Shown here piece after piece: positions 8,834 through 17,654 of a stretch of 64,000 nucleotides of DNA. Each line of letters opens with the position of its first letter. The first letter of the stretch is position 1. Below the pieces are notes generated by a model. That model had not been told where the DNA came from. It did not search any database and saw only the letters and a list, made by a program, of their open reading frames with translations. The position numbers and the translations under genes are program-made. Source of the stretch: Quadrisphaera granulorum (GTDB lineage: Bacteria > Actinomycetota > Actinomycetes > Actinomycetales > Quadrisphaeraceae); assembly GCF_003149145.1 (NCBI RefSeq), contig NZ_QGDQ01000012.1, positions 80,434-144,433 of the forward strand. The letters are read 5' to 3'.

Positions 8834-9291
8834 CACGTCCTCCTTGTCGCTGCTGGTGTGGGAGCCGGGGGCACCGGCGTTGTCGTGGCCGGGAGCCCGT
8901 CGGGAGGGTCGCCGTCGAGGCGAGCCCGATCCAAGAGGCGTTGCCCGAGCACGCCGGCGGCCCGCGGGCCCAGCCGCGCGCAGGCGTCGCGCACGATGTC
9001 GCGGACCGCGTCGTCGTGCGGGGCCAGCTCGAGAGCGGCCACGAGCAGCAGGTCGAGCGCACGGTCGCCGTCGTCGTCCTCGGTCCCCCAGGAGAGCAGG
9101 GGGGTGTGGCGGGCCAGGGCGGCGAGGAAGAGGCCGCGCTTGCTCCCGAAGGCGCCGTAGAGGCTGCCGCGGTGCAGGCCGGTGGCGCTGACGAGGTCGT
9201 CGACGGAGGTCGCGGCGTAGCCGAGCTCGGTGAAGCAGCGGGTGGCGGCGTCGACGACCACCCCCTCATCGAAGCTGCGGGGTCTCGCCAT
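8833..9291 (-). CDS. TetR-family transcriptional regulator
   Basis: The 152-residue protein has a TetR DNA-binding N-terminus: FDEGVVVDAATRCFTELGY, then SVDDLVSATGLHRGSLYGAF with the helix-turn-helix at about residues 27-46. The C-terminal ligand domain is short. The ATG at 9291 is preferred. An upstream in-frame ATG at 9309 falls inside the dyad that is probably its own operator. It is divergent from the Uma2-type gene and coupled to the small PH-like gene, so those are its likely targets. Confidence 0.88.
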   Translation of the reverse strand: MARPRSFDEGVVVDAATRCFTELGYAATSVDDLVSATGLHRGSLYGAFGSKRGLFLAALARHTPLLSWGTEDDDGDRALDLLLVAALELAPHDDAVRDIVRDACARLGPRAAGVLGQRLLDRARLDGDPPDGLPATTTPVPPAPTPAATRRT

Positions 9292-9308
9292 GCCGCCATC
9301 ATCACCCA

Positions 9309-9326
9309 TGAATGAACGATCAGTCA
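9309..9326. promoter_or_regulatory. Probable TetR-type operator
   Basis: The sequence fits the dyad TGAnTGAnCGnTCAnTCA, of the kind bound by TetR-family repressors. It sits just upstream of the tetR-like start and between the divergent genes, so autoregulation is likely. Confidence 0.6.
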
Positions 9327-9390
9327 ATAACCCTGGTCGTGGGTGTCGTGGATCTGGCGCGCTGTCGGTGCCAGCGGTCACCATGGCCGG

Positions 9391-9963
9391 GTGAGCGCGC
9401 AGCCCCTCGAGAGCGACCCGGAGGTCCGCCGCTTCGGCATCACCCGGGAGCAGTTCGACAGGATGGTCGGACCCGACGGCTATGACAGTCCTCCAGTGGA
9501 ACTGCTGGAAGGAGTGCTGGTCGAAGTGGTGCCGCAGGGTGGGGAGCACAATGATGTCGTCGGCGAGCTCGGTCAGATGCTGGCGCAGGCTGTGCGGCCG
9601 CCCTGGCGTGTGCGGACGCACTCCCCCTTCGCGGCGGGCGTCCGGTCTCAGCCCGAGCCTGACGTCGCCGTCGTCCTGCGTCGTCCCGGTGCCCACCCCG
9701 ACACCGCCGCGCTCATCGTGGAGGTGGCCCAGTCGAGCCAGCGGCTCGACCTCGTGCACAAGCCACGCGTCTACGCGGCGGCCGGAGTGCCGGTGTACTG
9801 GGTGGTTGATCTGCCGGCGCGGGAGGTCGTCGTCCACAGCGACCTCGTGGACGGCGGCTACGCCAGCGTGGAGCGGGCGCCGTGGACGGCGTCGCTCGAG
9901 GTGACGATCGGAGATGAGGCGCTGACGGTCGTGCTCGAGGAGCTGCTCGCCGATGGGGAGTGA
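9391..9963 (+). CDS. Uma2-family (DUF820) nuclease-fold protein
   Basis: The 190-residue protein has the restriction-endonuclease-like pattern of the Uma2/DUF820 family. The visible elements are YDSPPVELLEGVLVEV, then a proline-aspartate site (EPDVAVVLR), then LIVEVAQSSQRLD with the acidic residue, and KPRVYAAAGVPVYWVVDL with the lysine. These proteins are widespread in actinomycetes and cyanobacteria and their cellular role is unknown. The GTG at 9391 gives the N-terminus SAQPLESDPEVRRF. An upstream GTG at 9343 would add residues with no family match. Confidence 0.8.
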   Translation: MSAQPLESDPEVRRFGITREQFDRMVGPDGYDSPPVELLEGVLVEVVPQGGEHNDVVGELGQMLAQAVRPPWRVRTHSPFAAGVRSQPEPDVAVVLRRPGAHPDTAALIVEVAQSSQRLDLVHKPRVYAAAGVPVYWVVDLPAREVVVHSDLVDGGYASVERAPWTASLEVTIGDEALTVVLEELLADGE

Positions 9964-10072
9964 CCCGGGGTGTCTCGGTCTGAGACAGACCCTTCCCTGG
10001 CGGCGGCGTCAGGTGTCAGCGTGCGATCGCGCCCGGGGGCGGACCCGGGCACCTCAGCGAGGAGGACCTGCG

Positions 10073-10390
10073 ATGACCACCCCCACCGACGAGCGCCGGG
10101 ATCTGCTGACCGTGGTTGCCACCATGCGTGCCCGCGCCGGTAAGGAAGAGGAGCTGCGCGAGGCTCTGGAGGCCTTGGTCGAGCCGACCAGCCACGAGGC
10201 CGGGTACGTCAACTACGACCTGCACCAGAACCTCGAAGACCCGGCCGAGTTCGCCTTCTACGAGAACTGGGAGAGCCCCGACCACCTCGACGCGCACCTC
10301 GCCGCCCCGCACCTGGTGGAGTTCGTCGAGAAGATCCCGGACCTGCTCGACGGTCCGCTGGTCGTGCGCCGCATGCGTCGGATTGCCTGA
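10073..10390 (+). CDS. Antibiotic biosynthesis monooxygenase (ABM) family protein
   Basis: The 105-residue ferredoxin-like protein matches the ABM/YgiN family: LTVVATMRARAGKEEELREA at the start, then EAGYVNYDLHQNLEDPAEFA, then YENWESPDHLDAHLAAPH. These small dimers act in quinol or aromatic oxidation or in stress responses. A good GAGGAGG ribosome site precedes the ATG. A cupin gene follows after ten bases, so the two are probably one operon, perhaps for oxidation of an aromatic compound. Confidence 0.85.
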   Translation: MTTPTDERRDLLTVVATMRARAGKEEELREALEALVEPTSHEAGYVNYDLHQNLEDPAEFAFYENWESPDHLDAHLAAPHLVEFVEKIPDLLDGPLVVRRMRRIA

Positions 10391-10400
10391 GGCCGGCCAG

Positions 10401-10919
10401 GTGGGCCGTCACGAGCAGCCCCACGCCGACCACTCCGACGATCCTGAGCACGGCGAGCACAGCTACACCCCCGAGGAGGGCCTGCACGGCGGGCGTTCGG
10501 TCAGCACCGACGTCGACGTGTCCGTGGTCACGCCCGACCAGCGCGACGCCGGCACCGCCCAGACCGCCGGTGGTCTGCACCGCTGGGCAGCGGTGAGCGA
10601 GGCGATGAACGGCGCGAGCTTCTGGATGGGCTTCGCCGTGCTCGACCCGGGCGGGCAGACCGGCGTGCACCACCACGGCGAAGCCGAGACCGCGATCTAC
10701 ATCCTCAAGGGCACCACGCGCTGGTGGGTGGGAGACCGGCTTGACGAGCCGCGCGAGGCCACAGCCGGTGACTTCGTGCACATCCCCGCCGGCGTCGTGC
10801 ACTGGGAGCAGAACGCCAGCGACACCGAGCCGGTGGAGATGGTGGTGGTGCGCAGCACGCAGGAGGCCGTAGTGGTCAACCTCCACGACCACCCGCACGC
10901 GCCGGAGCACGCCCGCTGA
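10401..10919 (+). CDS. Cupin-domain protein
   Basis: The 172-residue protein has both cupin metal-binding motifs: GVHHHGEAETAIYILKG (three histidines and a glutamate) and GDFVHIPAGVVHWEQN. It therefore probably holds one metal ion in a beta-barrel. Function within the superfamily ranges from dioxygenase to isomerase to ligand sensor, and cannot be set here. The GTG start gives an N-terminus rich in His and Asp (HEQPHADHSDDPEHGEH). The core resembles the cupin at 49.7 kb (shared HHHGEAET), suggesting paralogues. Confidence 0.82.
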   Translation: MGRHEQPHADHSDDPEHGEHSYTPEEGLHGGRSVSTDVDVSVVTPDQRDAGTAQTAGGLHRWAAVSEAMNGASFWMGFAVLDPGGQTGVHHHGEAETAIYILKGTTRWWVGDRLDEPREATAGDFVHIPAGVVHWEQNASDTEPVEMVVVRSTQEAVVVNLHDHPHAPEHAR

Positions 10920-10922
10920 GCG

Positions 10923-11699
10923 CTACCCCTCGAAGCCCGCGCTCACGGTGACTGTGCCGGGGGCGACCTCGGTGTAGCCGGCGTCGCGGATGTCCACCCG
11001 CTGCGACGCCGGCAGCACCGGCGCTCCCTGGAGGACGACGACGGCGAGGGCCGTGGCCACGTCGGGGTCCGCGCTGGCCAGCCATGCGGAGACGGTGGCC
11101 CGGTCGAGTCGTTCCAGCGCCAGCTGCGCCGCGTGCCCGACCTGCGCGACGGCCTTGCCCGTGCTCATGGTCACGCCGGGGGCGAGCCGGATCGTCAGCA
11201 CCGGCCCACCCCGTCCGTGATCATGGGCGTCCGCCACCACCGAGGGTGGCGGACGCCCATGATCACGGGGGGAGGGGTCGGGGTCGGTGAGGTCCAGACC
11301 GCCGACCTGCAGGTCGCGCAGGAGCTTCGGGGAATCGTCGCGCGGGTGCGGCGCGAACGCCCTCACTTGCGCCGGCGGCGTCTGCCCGTCACCGCCCGCG
11401 CGGGCCTCGACGTGCGGCAGCTCTGCCGTCCTGTCCCACCGCGACCCCCGCGCGCGCCGCCCGATCTTGCGGATCCGCTGGCCGCGCCAGCGGGCGACGG
11501 CGTCGTGGAAGACGCCGTCGGGGTCGGTGGTCCGTTCGTCGATGAGCAGGGCGACGACGGCGCGCGCCGCCGCCACCAGCACGTCCGTGTGCGCGGGCGG
11601 TCCGCCGGCGCTCTCGCGCTCGACCCGCACCACGAGCGAGAGCGCCCACGGTTCCTCTTCCGGTGGCAGCCACTCCTGCTCGGCGTTCTGCTCGCTCAT
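10923..11699 (-). CDS. Peptidyl-tRNA hydrolase (PTH2)-like protein with a palindromic insert
   Basis: The 258-residue protein has an N-terminal actinobacterial domain ([10 protein letters not shown] ... [17 protein letters not shown]). Its C-terminal domain has the PTH2 pattern [20 protein letters not shown] followed by [12 protein letters not shown]2 enzymes release peptides from stalled peptidyl-tRNA, but activity of this two-domain branch is unproven. The linker between domains ([20 protein letters not shown]) is coded by a 54-base palindromic element inserted in frame. The start overlaps the kynureninase stop (ATGA), so it is translated from the same operon. The gene ends four bases from the cupin gene, convergently. 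Confidence 0.75.
   Translation of the reverse strand: MSEQNAEQEWLPPEEEPWALSLVVRVERESAGGPPAHTDVLVAAARAVVALLIDERTTDPDGVFHDAVARWRGQRIRKIGRRARGSRWDRTAELPHVEARAGGDGQTPPAQVRAFAPHPRDDSPKLLRDLQVGGLDLTDPDPSPRDHGRPPPSVVADAHDHGRGGPVLTIRLAPGVTMSTGKAVAQVGHAAQLALERLDRATVSAWLASADPDVATALAVVVLQGAPVLPASQRVDIRDAGYTEVAPGTVTVSAGFEG
11215..11268. repeat. Palindromic element (CCGTGATCATGG family) inside a coding sequence
   Basis: Perfect 24-base arms at 11215-11238 and 11245-11268, with a six-base centre. The ends are CCGTGATCATGG and CCATGATCACGG as in the intergenic copies. Here it is read through in frame by the PTH2-like gene. Confidence 0.95.
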
Positions 11700-12991
11700 G
11701 TGACGGTCGGCCGCTCGGACAGCTCCGCTGCCTCGTGCTCGCCGCCGTCCAGGACGGCCCTCAGCGCGACGACGGCGGCCAGCACGTCTGCGTGGGACAG
11801 GTACAGCGGTGCGATGCCCCACCTCATGACGTCCGGCGCGCGGAAGTCGCCTTCCACGCCGCGCGCGTGCAGCGCCCTGACGAGCCCCCACGACTGCGGG
11901 TGACGCAGCGCCAGGGCGCTGCCCCGCCGCTCGGGTTCACGCGGCGTGACGACCTCCACCTCCGGCACGAGCGCGTCCAGGGCCTCGAGCGCGAAACCCG
12001 TCAGCGACAGCGACTTCGCGCGCACGGCCTGCACCTCGACGTCGTCGTACGCGGTCAGAGCCGCCTCGAGGGCCAGCATGCTGATCATCTGCGGGGTGCC
12101 CGTGCGGGCCACGGCGATGTCGGTGGCGGGGGTGTATTCGGCCGTCATGGCGAACGGCTGCGCCGCGGAGTTCCAGCCCGGGATGGGGTTGGCGAAGGCG
12201 GCCTGCAGTCGGTGCGGCACGTAGATCCACGCCGGGGCGCCCGGGCCGCCGTTGAGGAACTTGTAGCTGCAGCCGACGGCGTAGTCGACGTCGTTCGCGT
12301 CGAGGTCAGCGGGGACCACCCCGGCGGAGTGGCACAGGTCCCACAGCACGAGCGCCCCGACGTCGTGGGCCGCGCGGGTCAGACCGGGGAGGTCCCACAG
12401 CTCCCCGGTGCGGTAGTCGACCTGGCTGAGGGTCACCAGCGCGACCTCCCCGCCGCGCGCGGCGAGCACGGCAGGCACGTCCGGGGGAGAGGCCAGCACC
12501 ACCTCCCAACCGGCGAGGCGAGCGTCGGAAGCCAGGACGTACAGGTCGGTGGGGAAGGAGGCCGGGTCGGCGACGACGACGCGGCGTGCGCCGTCCGCGC
12601 CGTCCGCGCTGCGCCGCCGGGTCTCGGCGGCCGCCGCCAGGTGGACCTTGTGCAGCTGCACGCTGGTGCAGTCGCCCGCCACCACCTGGCCAGGCGCAGC
12701 GCCGAGCAGCTCGCCGATGCGGTCACCGACGCGCTGCGGCGCCGCCCACCAGCCAGAGGTGTTCCAGCCCCCGACCCGCGAACGGCCCCACTGCCGCTGG
12801 ACGGCGTCGGCGACGGCGGGGGCCACCGCCCGCGGCAGCGCTCCGAGGCTGTTGCCCACCAGGTACACCGAACCGTCATCAGGCAGGTCGAACCTGTCGC
12901 GGACGTGGCCGAGGGAGTCGGCTGAGTCCAGCGCGGCAGCCTGTCCGAGCAGGGGAGCCGGCGCGCTCAGGTGATCGGCGGCGGTGCTCAC
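11696..12991 (-). CDS. kynU: Kynureninase
   Basis: Kynureninase is a PLP enzyme that cleaves kynurenine to anthranilate and alanine in tryptophan breakdown. The 431-residue protein has the fold-type I features of the family: [14 protein letters not shown] near the start, [20 protein letters not shown] with the PLP-ring aspartate, and [16 protein letters not shown] with the lysine that binds PLP. The [19 protein letters not shown] tail is typical. The gene diverges from pdxT, which helps make its PLP cofactor, and is coupled to the PTH2-like gene. No tryptophan 2,3-dioxygenase is present in this window. Confidence 0.93.
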   Translation of the reverse strand: MSTAADHLSAPAPLLGQAAALDSADSLGHVRDRFDLPDDGSVYLVGNSLGALPRAVAPAVADAVQRQWGRSRVGGWNTSGWWAAPQRVGDRIGELLGAAPGQVVAGDCTSVQLHKVHLAAAAETRRRSADGADGARRVVVADPASFPTDLYVLASDARLAGWEVVLASPPDVPAVLAARGGEVALVTLSQVDYRTGELWDLPGLTRAAHDVGALVLWDLCHSAGVVPADLDANDVDYAVGCSYKFLNGGPGAPAWIYVPHRLQAAFANPIPGWNSAAQPFAMTAEYTPATDIAVARTGTPQMISMLALEAALTAYDDVEVQAVRAKSLSLTGFALEALDALVPEVEVVTPREPERRGSALALRHPQSWGLVRALHARGVEGDFRAPDVMRWGIAPLYLSHADVLAAVVALRAVLDGGEHEAAELSERPTVT

Positions 12992-13025
12992 CGTTCCATC
13001 TTGCCGGGGCTGGGACCATGGAGGG

Positions 13026-13727
13026 GTGAGCGCGCCCTCCGTGACCTCGCACCAGCCCTCGGTGCCGCCGTCCGAGCAGCCGTCCGTGCATCCTTTCGGG
13101 CAGCGGCGGTCGTCCAGCGACGCCCCGCTCGTCGGCGTCCTCGCCCTTCAGGGAGACGTCCGCGAGCATGCCAGAGCCCTGGAAGCCGTGGGCGCGCGTG
13201 CCGTCCCGGTGCGCCGCCCGAGCGAGGTGCGCGCCGTCGACGGCCTCGTGCTTCCGGGTGGGGAGTCCACCACTATCGACAAGCTGGCCCGGCGGTTCGA
13301 GCTGCACGATCTCCTGCGCGAGCGGATCGCCGAGGGCATGCCCGCCTACGGGTCGTGCGCCGGTCTGATCATGCTCGCCGACCGGCTGGTCGACGGCATC
13401 GAGGGGCAGCAGACGTTCGGCGGGCTCGACGTGCTGGTGCGGCGCAACGCCTTCGGGCGGCAGGTCGAGTCGTTCGAGGAGGACCTCGACGTCGTCGGCG
13501 TCGAGGGCGGCCCGGTCCGCGCCGCGTTCATCCGGGCACCCTGGGTGGAGGAGGTCGGCCCCGGTGTGGAGGTGCTCGCCCGCACCCGCACGGCCGCAGC
13601 CGCCGACAGGGCGGTGGCGGTGAGATCGGGCCACCTGCTGGCGACGTCCTTCCACCCGGAGATCACCGGCGACCACCGCGTCCACGCGCTGTTCGTCCGG
13701 ATGATCGAAGAGGCTGCTCGGCAGTGA
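13026..13727 (+). CDS. pdxT: Pyridoxal 5'-phosphate synthase, glutaminase subunit PdxT
   Basis: PdxT releases ammonia from glutamine and feeds it to PdxS. The class I glutaminase signatures are present: [14 protein letters not shown], the oxyanion segment LPGGESTT, the nucleophile in YGSCAGLI, and FHPE with the His-Glu pair. The 233-residue length includes an unusual N-terminal extension of about 35 residues rich in Ser, Pro and Gln before the catalytic domain. The GTG start is used because GAGGGGTG precedes it. A start nearer the LVGVLALQG segment cannot be excluded. It is divergent from kynU. Confidence 0.93.
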   Translation: MSAPSVTSHQPSVPPSEQPSVHPFGQRRSSSDAPLVGVLALQGDVREHARALEAVGARAVPVRRPSEVRAVDGLVLPGGESTTIDKLARRFELHDLLRERIAEGMPAYGSCAGLIMLADRLVDGIEGQQTFGGLDVLVRRNAFGRQVESFEEDLDVVGVEGGPVRAAFIRAPWVEEVGPGVEVLARTRTAAAADRAVAVRSGHLLATSFHPEITGDHRVHALFVRMIEEAARQ

Positions 13728-13747
13728 GCGCCGCCGCTCACGCTCGG

Positions 13748-13753
13748 TAGACT
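13748..13753 (+). promoter_or_regulatory. Probable -10 box upstream of yebC
   Basis: TAGACT lies 57 bases before the yebC ATG. The leader after it contains a short CCTGA direct repeat and a GAGGAGG ribosome site, so this would be a leadered transcript. Confidence 0.4.
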
Positions 13754-13810
13754 GGACTGTTGATTCGACCTGACCTGACCTGAACCAGCGAGCCCCCGAG
13801 GAGGTGTGCG

Positions 13811-14560
13811 ATGTCGGGCCACTCCAAGTGGGCGACCACCAAGCACCAGAAGGCCGTCAAGGACGCCAAGCGCAGTTCGGCCTTCGCCAAGCTCATCAAG
13901 AACATCGAAGTTGCGGCCCGCACCGGCGGCGGCGACCCGGCCGGCAACCCGACGCTCTACGACGCCATCCAGAAGGCGAAGAAGAACTCGGTGCCGAACG
14001 ACAACATCGACAGGGCGGTCAAGCGCGGCTCCGGTCAGGAGACCGGCGGCGCCGACTACCAGACGATCATGTACGAGGGGTACGCCGCGCACGGCGTGGC
14101 CGTGCTCGTCGAGTGCCTCACCGACAACCGCAACCGTGCGGCCTCCGACGTGCGCGTGGCGTTCACGCGCAACGGCGGCACCATGGCCGACCCGGGCAGC
14201 GTGGCGTACCTGTTCTCGCGCAAGGGCGTCGTTGAAGTACCAGCGGTCCCGACCCTGGACGAGGACGACGTCCTCGCCGCCGTCCTCGACGCGGGCGCTG
14301 AGGAGGTGAATCGCGTCGGAGACTCCTTCGAGGTGGTCTCCGAGGCGACCGACCTCGTGGCCGTGCGCACCGCGCTGCAGGAAGCCGGCATCGAGTACGA
14401 CTCCGCCGAGGCGCAGTTCGTGCCCTCGATGCAGGTCCCGCTCGACGAGGAGCAGGCGCGCTCGGTGCTCAAGCTCATCGACGCCCTGGACGACCTGGAC
14501 GACGTCCAGAACGTCTACGCCAACCTCGATGTGCCGGAGGGCGTGCTCGAGGACGCCTGA
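13811..14560 (+). CDS. YebC/PmpR-family protein (TACO1-like)
   Basis: The 249-residue protein begins [20 protein letters not shown], the invariant YebC start, and continues with [16 protein letters not shown] and [14 protein letters not shown]. YebC proteins were first described as DNA-binding regulators. More recent work on the family links them to translation of difficult peptide stretches. It sits upstream of the ruv genes as in most bacteria. A GAGGAGG site precedes the ATG. Its stop is only three bases from the end of the oppositely oriented ruvC. Confidence 0.95.
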   Translation: MSGHSKWATTKHQKAVKDAKRSSAFAKLIKNIEVAARTGGGDPAGNPTLYDAIQKAKKNSVPNDNIDRAVKRGSGQETGGADYQTIMYEGYAAHGVAVLVECLTDNRNRAASDVRVAFTRNGGTMADPGSVAYLFSRKGVVEVPAVPTLDEDDVLAAVLDAGAEEVNRVGDSFEVVSEATDLVAVRTALQEAGIEYDSAEAQFVPSMQVPLDEEQARSVLKLIDALDDLDDVQNVYANLDVPEGVLEDA

Positions 14561-14563
14561 GGC

Positions 14564-15196
14564 TCACCGCGCGGGAACGCGCCACTCCTTGGGCTGGGCC
14601 CGTGCCGCTGCGGCGGCACGGGCCCACGCCGTCTGCGCCGCGGTCGGTGCGCCGGCGCTCCCGGCCACGGACGCCAGCGGGTCTGCGTGGTAGGCCGTGT
14701 CCTGGCCGGCGGCCAGGGCGGTCGGGCCACCGCGCCACAGGTGACAGACCGCCAGAGCGAGGCCGTCGGCGGCGTCGGCGGGCTTCGGGGCCTGGGCGAG
14801 ACCGAGGATCTTGGTGATCATCAAGGTGACCTGCGCCTTGTCGGCGCGGCCGTTGCCGGTGACGGCGGCCTTGACCTCGCTGGGGGTGTGCGTGGCCACC
14901 GGGAGGCCGTGCTGTGCGGCCAGCATCATGGCGATGCCGCTGGCCTGCGCCGTCCCCATGATCGTGGAGACGTCGTTGCGGGCGAAGACCCGCTCCACTG
15001 CCACCGCGTCCGGCAGGCACTCCCTCAGGACGGCGGTGAGCCCGTCCGCCACCTGCAGCAGCCGCTGCGCCAGAGGGAGATCCGGATCGGTGCGGACGAC
15101 GCCGACGGCGACCAGCTTCGCCTTGCGTCCGGGCAGGCCGTCGATCACGCCCCACCCGCAACGGGTGAGGCCCGGGTCGACCCCCAGGACACGCAC
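14564..15196 (-). CDS. ruvC: Crossover junction endodeoxyribonuclease RuvC (inverted orientation)
   Basis: RuvC cuts Holliday junctions at the end of homologous recombination. The 210-residue protein has the RNase H-like core: [18 protein letters not shown] with the first catalytic aspartate, [20 protein letters not shown] with the glutamate, and [17 protein letters not shown] with the last acidic residues. The C-terminal tail is alanine-rich. It lies on the opposite strand from yebC, ruvA and ruvB, whereas these are normally co-directional with ruvC. It therefore needs its own promoter, in the roughly 140-base gap before ruvA. Confidence 0.96.
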   Translation of the reverse strand: MRVLGVDPGLTRCGWGVIDGLPGRKAKLVAVGVVRTDPDLPLAQRLLQVADGLTAVLRECLPDAVAVERVFARNDVSTIMGTAQASGIAMMLAAQHGLPVATHTPSEVKAAVTGNGRADKAQVTLMITKILGLAQAPKPADAADGLALAVCHLWRGGPTALAAGQDTAYHADPLASVAGSAGAPTAAQTAWARAAAAARAQPKEWRVPAR

Positions 15197-15337
15197 GGGA
15201 CCACCCTCGCACGCCGCACGCCCGTTCGGGTGACAGGCCGTGACGCCGTGTCACGGCGAACGGTCGGGTCTTCGGCATGTCCGGTGGCTCGTCCGGGCTG
15301 TCGGTGGCGCGTGCGAGGCTGCCCGGGTGATGAGGTC

Positions 15338-15994
15338 ATGATCGCTTCGGTGCGCGGCTCGGTGCTCTCGATCCGGCTCGACGGCGTCGTCGTCGAGGTC
15401 GGGGGAGTGGGGATGCTCGTGCACACCACCCCGCGAACCCTGGCCGACCTGCGCCGCGGCGCGGAGGCGATGCTCCACACGAGCCTCGTCGTCCGTGAAG
15501 ACTCGCTGACCCTGTTCGGGTTCGCCGAGGCCGACGAGCGAGACGTCTTCGAGGTGCTGCAGTCCGTGACGGGCGTCGGGCCGCGCCTGGCGCTCGCGGT
15601 CCTCGCGGTGCACTCCCCGGAGGAGCTGCGCGTCGCCGTCGCGTCCGAAGACCTCGTGGCGCTCAAGCGCGTACCGGGCATCGGTCAGAAGGGCGCGCAG
15701 CGGATGGTGCTCGACCTCGCCGACAAGATCGGCGCGCCCAGCGGTGAGCTTCCCGCGCCGCGCGCCGGTCGCACCGCCGCAGCCGCGCCGGCTGCGGCCA
15801 AGCCGGCGCCGTCACCCGTCGTGGAGGCACTGGTGGGCTTCGGCTTCAGCGCCAAGCAGGCCGAGGACGCCGTTGCCGCCGTCACCTCCGCCGATGGCGG
15901 CTCCGACGGGACGGGCCGGGCCGGCGCGGGCGACGCCGCCGCCGACCTCGCCACCACCCTGCGCGCCGCTCTGCGGCACCTCGGACGGCACTGA
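15338..15994 (+). CDS. ruvA: Holliday junction branch migration protein RuvA
   Basis: RuvA binds the four-way junction as a tetramer and loads the RuvB motor. The 218-residue protein has the OB-fold start [20 protein letters not shown] and the tandem helix-hairpin-helix segments [13 protein letters not shown] and [17 protein letters not shown]. An Ala/Pro-rich linker and a C-terminal RuvB-binding domain ([19 protein letters not shown]) follow. The ATG at 15338 is chosen because the MIASVRG N-terminus is conserved. Its stop overlaps the ruvB start (TGATG), so the two are coupled. Confidence 0.96.
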   Translation: MIASVRGSVLSIRLDGVVVEVGGVGMLVHTTPRTLADLRRGAEAMLHTSLVVREDSLTLFGFAEADERDVFEVLQSVTGVGPRLALAVLAVHSPEELRVAVASEDLVALKRVPGIGQKGAQRMVLDLADKIGAPSGELPAPRAGRTAAAAPAAAKPAPSPVVEALVGFGFSAKQAEDAVAAVTSADGGSDGTGRAGAGDAAADLATTLRAALRHLGRH

Positions 15995-17175
15995 TGAGCG
16001 ATCGCTCCCGCGAGCTCTCCGGTGAGGGCCCCGCAGAAACCGGCGACGGAGCGCTCGGGGTCCGCCTCGTCGAGCCCGGCGCTGACGAGACCGAGCGGGC
16101 CGCCGAGAGCGCGCTGCGTCCCAAACGCCTGCGCGACTTCGTCGGCCAGCAGGTGGTGCGCAACCAGCTCTCGATCGTCCTGGAGTCCGCCCGGGCCCGT
16201 GGTCGCGCACCCGACCACGTGCTCCTGTCCGGCCCGCCGGGCCTCGGCAAGACGACCCTGTCGATGATCATCGCGGCGGAACTCGGTACCCACCTGCGTA
16301 TCACCTCCGGCCCCGCCATCCAGCACGCCGGAGACCTCGCGGCCGTGCTCACCTCGCTCGAAGAGGGCGACGTGCTCTTCGTCGACGAGGTGCACCGCAT
16401 CGCGCGGCCCGCCGAGGAGCTGCTCTACGTGGCGATGGAGGACTTCCGCGTCGACGTCGTCGTCGGCAAGGGACCCGGGGCTACCGCCATCCCGCTCGAC
16501 CTGCCGCCCTTCACCCTCGTCGGCGCCACCACCCGCGCCGGGCTGCTGCCCGCGCCGCTGCGCGACAGGTTCGGCTTCACCGCCCACCTCGACTTCTACT
16601 CCACCGCCGAGCTCCAGCAGGTGCTGCACCGCTCCGCCGCCCTGCTCGGCGTCGCCCTCACCAGCGAGGGCGCGACCGAGGTCGCACGGCGCTCCCGGGG
16701 CACGCCGCGTATCGCCAACCGGCTCCTGCGCCGCGTCCGCGACTGGTCGCTGGTGCGCGGCAGCGGCGCCACGGGCGGGGGAGTCGTCGTCGACGAAGCC
16801 TCCGCACGGGCGGCGCTGGAGGTCTACGAGGTCGACCCGCTCGGCCTCGACAGGATCGACAGGGCTGTGCTGCGGGCGCTGTGCCGCACCTTCGGAGGCG
16901 GCCCGGTCGGGCTGTCCACGCTGGCCGTGGCCGTCGGGGAGGAAGCCGAGACGGTCGAGACCGTGGTCGAGCCGTTCCTCGTGCGCGAAGGCATGATCGG
17001 GCGTACGCCGCGCGGCCGGGTGGCCACGGACGCGGCCTGGCGTCACCTCGGGCTCGAACCCCCGCTCACGCGGCCCGGCGGGCTGCCCGGGCAGCTGGAG
17101 CTGGGGGAGCCGGGTTCAGGGCGATCCCCGGAGCAGCTTCCCCGAAGCGCGGATGACCTCAGCGACGGCAGGTAG
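15994..17175 (+). CDS. ruvB: Holliday junction branch migration ATPase RuvB
   Basis: RuvB is the AAA+ ring motor that drives branch migration. The 393-residue protein has Walker A GPPGLGKT near residue 81, Walker B LFVDEVHR, the sensor segment [19 protein letters not shown], and a winged-helix C-terminus ([14 protein letters not shown]). An extended acidic N-terminus of about 40 residues and a C-terminal tail with [13 protein letters not shown] make it slightly longer than typical 340-residue homologues. It begins within the ruvA stop and is followed by the leaderless yajC. Confidence 0.97.
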   Translation: MSDRSRELSGEGPAETGDGALGVRLVEPGADETERAAESALRPKRLRDFVGQQVVRNQLSIVLESARARGRAPDHVLLSGPPGLGKTTLSMIIAAELGTHLRITSGPAIQHAGDLAAVLTSLEEGDVLFVDEVHRIARPAEELLYVAMEDFRVDVVVGKGPGATAIPLDLPPFTLVGATTRAGLLPAPLRDRFGFTAHLDFYSTAELQQVLHRSAALLGVALTSEGATEVARRSRGTPRIANRLLRRVRDWSLVRGSGATGGGVVVDEASARAALEVYEVDPLGLDRIDRAVLRALCRTFGGGPVGLSTLAVAVGEEAETVETVVEPFLVREGMIGRTPRGRVATDAAWRHLGLEPPLTRPGGLPGQLELGEPGSGRSPEQLPRSADDLSDGR

Positions 17176-17178
17176 GGT
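17173..17178 (+). promoter_or_regulatory. Probable -10 box before yajC
   Basis: TAGGGT overlaps the end of ruvB and lies eight bases before the yajC ATG, which has no ribosome binding site. Confidence 0.5.
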
Positions 17179-17186
17179 CCCTGGCA

Positions 17187-17588
17187 ATGGACGCCGTGAT
17201 CCTGCTCATCCCGATCGCCCTCCTGCTCTGGCTGATCCTCCGCGGACGCAAGCAGCAGCGGGCCGTCTCCGACCTGCAGGCTTCCCTGGCCGTGGGCCAG
17301 CGCGTCATGACGGCCTCCGGCCTGTACGGCACGGTCGTCGAGGTCGGTGACACCACCGTCGACCTCGAGCCCTCGCCGGGCGTCCGGATGACGTGGGCGC
17401 GCGCGGCCGTCGCCCGCGTCGTCGACCCTGTCGACGCCGCCCCCTCGGCCGACTCTGCCAAGCAGGCCACCATCACCTCGACCACCGACCCGTCGGCGCC
17501 GCCGACGGCTGACGGTGGCACCCACGGTGACACCGCCCCCGGCGCCGCGGGCACCTCCTCCGAGGCGCCGGAGCGTCACGACCGCTGA
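17187..17588 (+). CDS. yajC: Preprotein translocase accessory subunit YajC
   Basis: YajC is a single-pass membrane protein that associates with SecD and SecF at the Sec translocon. The 133-residue protein has the typical short N-terminal helix (AVILLIPIALLLWLIL) and then RGRKQQRAVSDLQASLAVGQ and VMTASGLYGTVVEVGD, the family core. The C-terminal half is a low-complexity Ser/Thr/Ala/Asp tail. It leads the yajC-secD-secF-apt-rel block. Confidence 0.93.
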   Translation: MDAVILLIPIALLLWLILRGRKQQRAVSDLQASLAVGQRVMTASGLYGTVVEVGDTTVDLEPSPGVRMTWARAAVARVVDPVDAAPSADSAKQATITSTTDPSAPPTADGGTHGDTAPGAAGTSSEAPERHDR

Positions 17589-17654
17589 TCCCGCGCGGCA
17601 CCTGCGCCGCCCATCGCCGACCCACGGGCCGGCCTCCGTCCGGAAGAGACCCCG

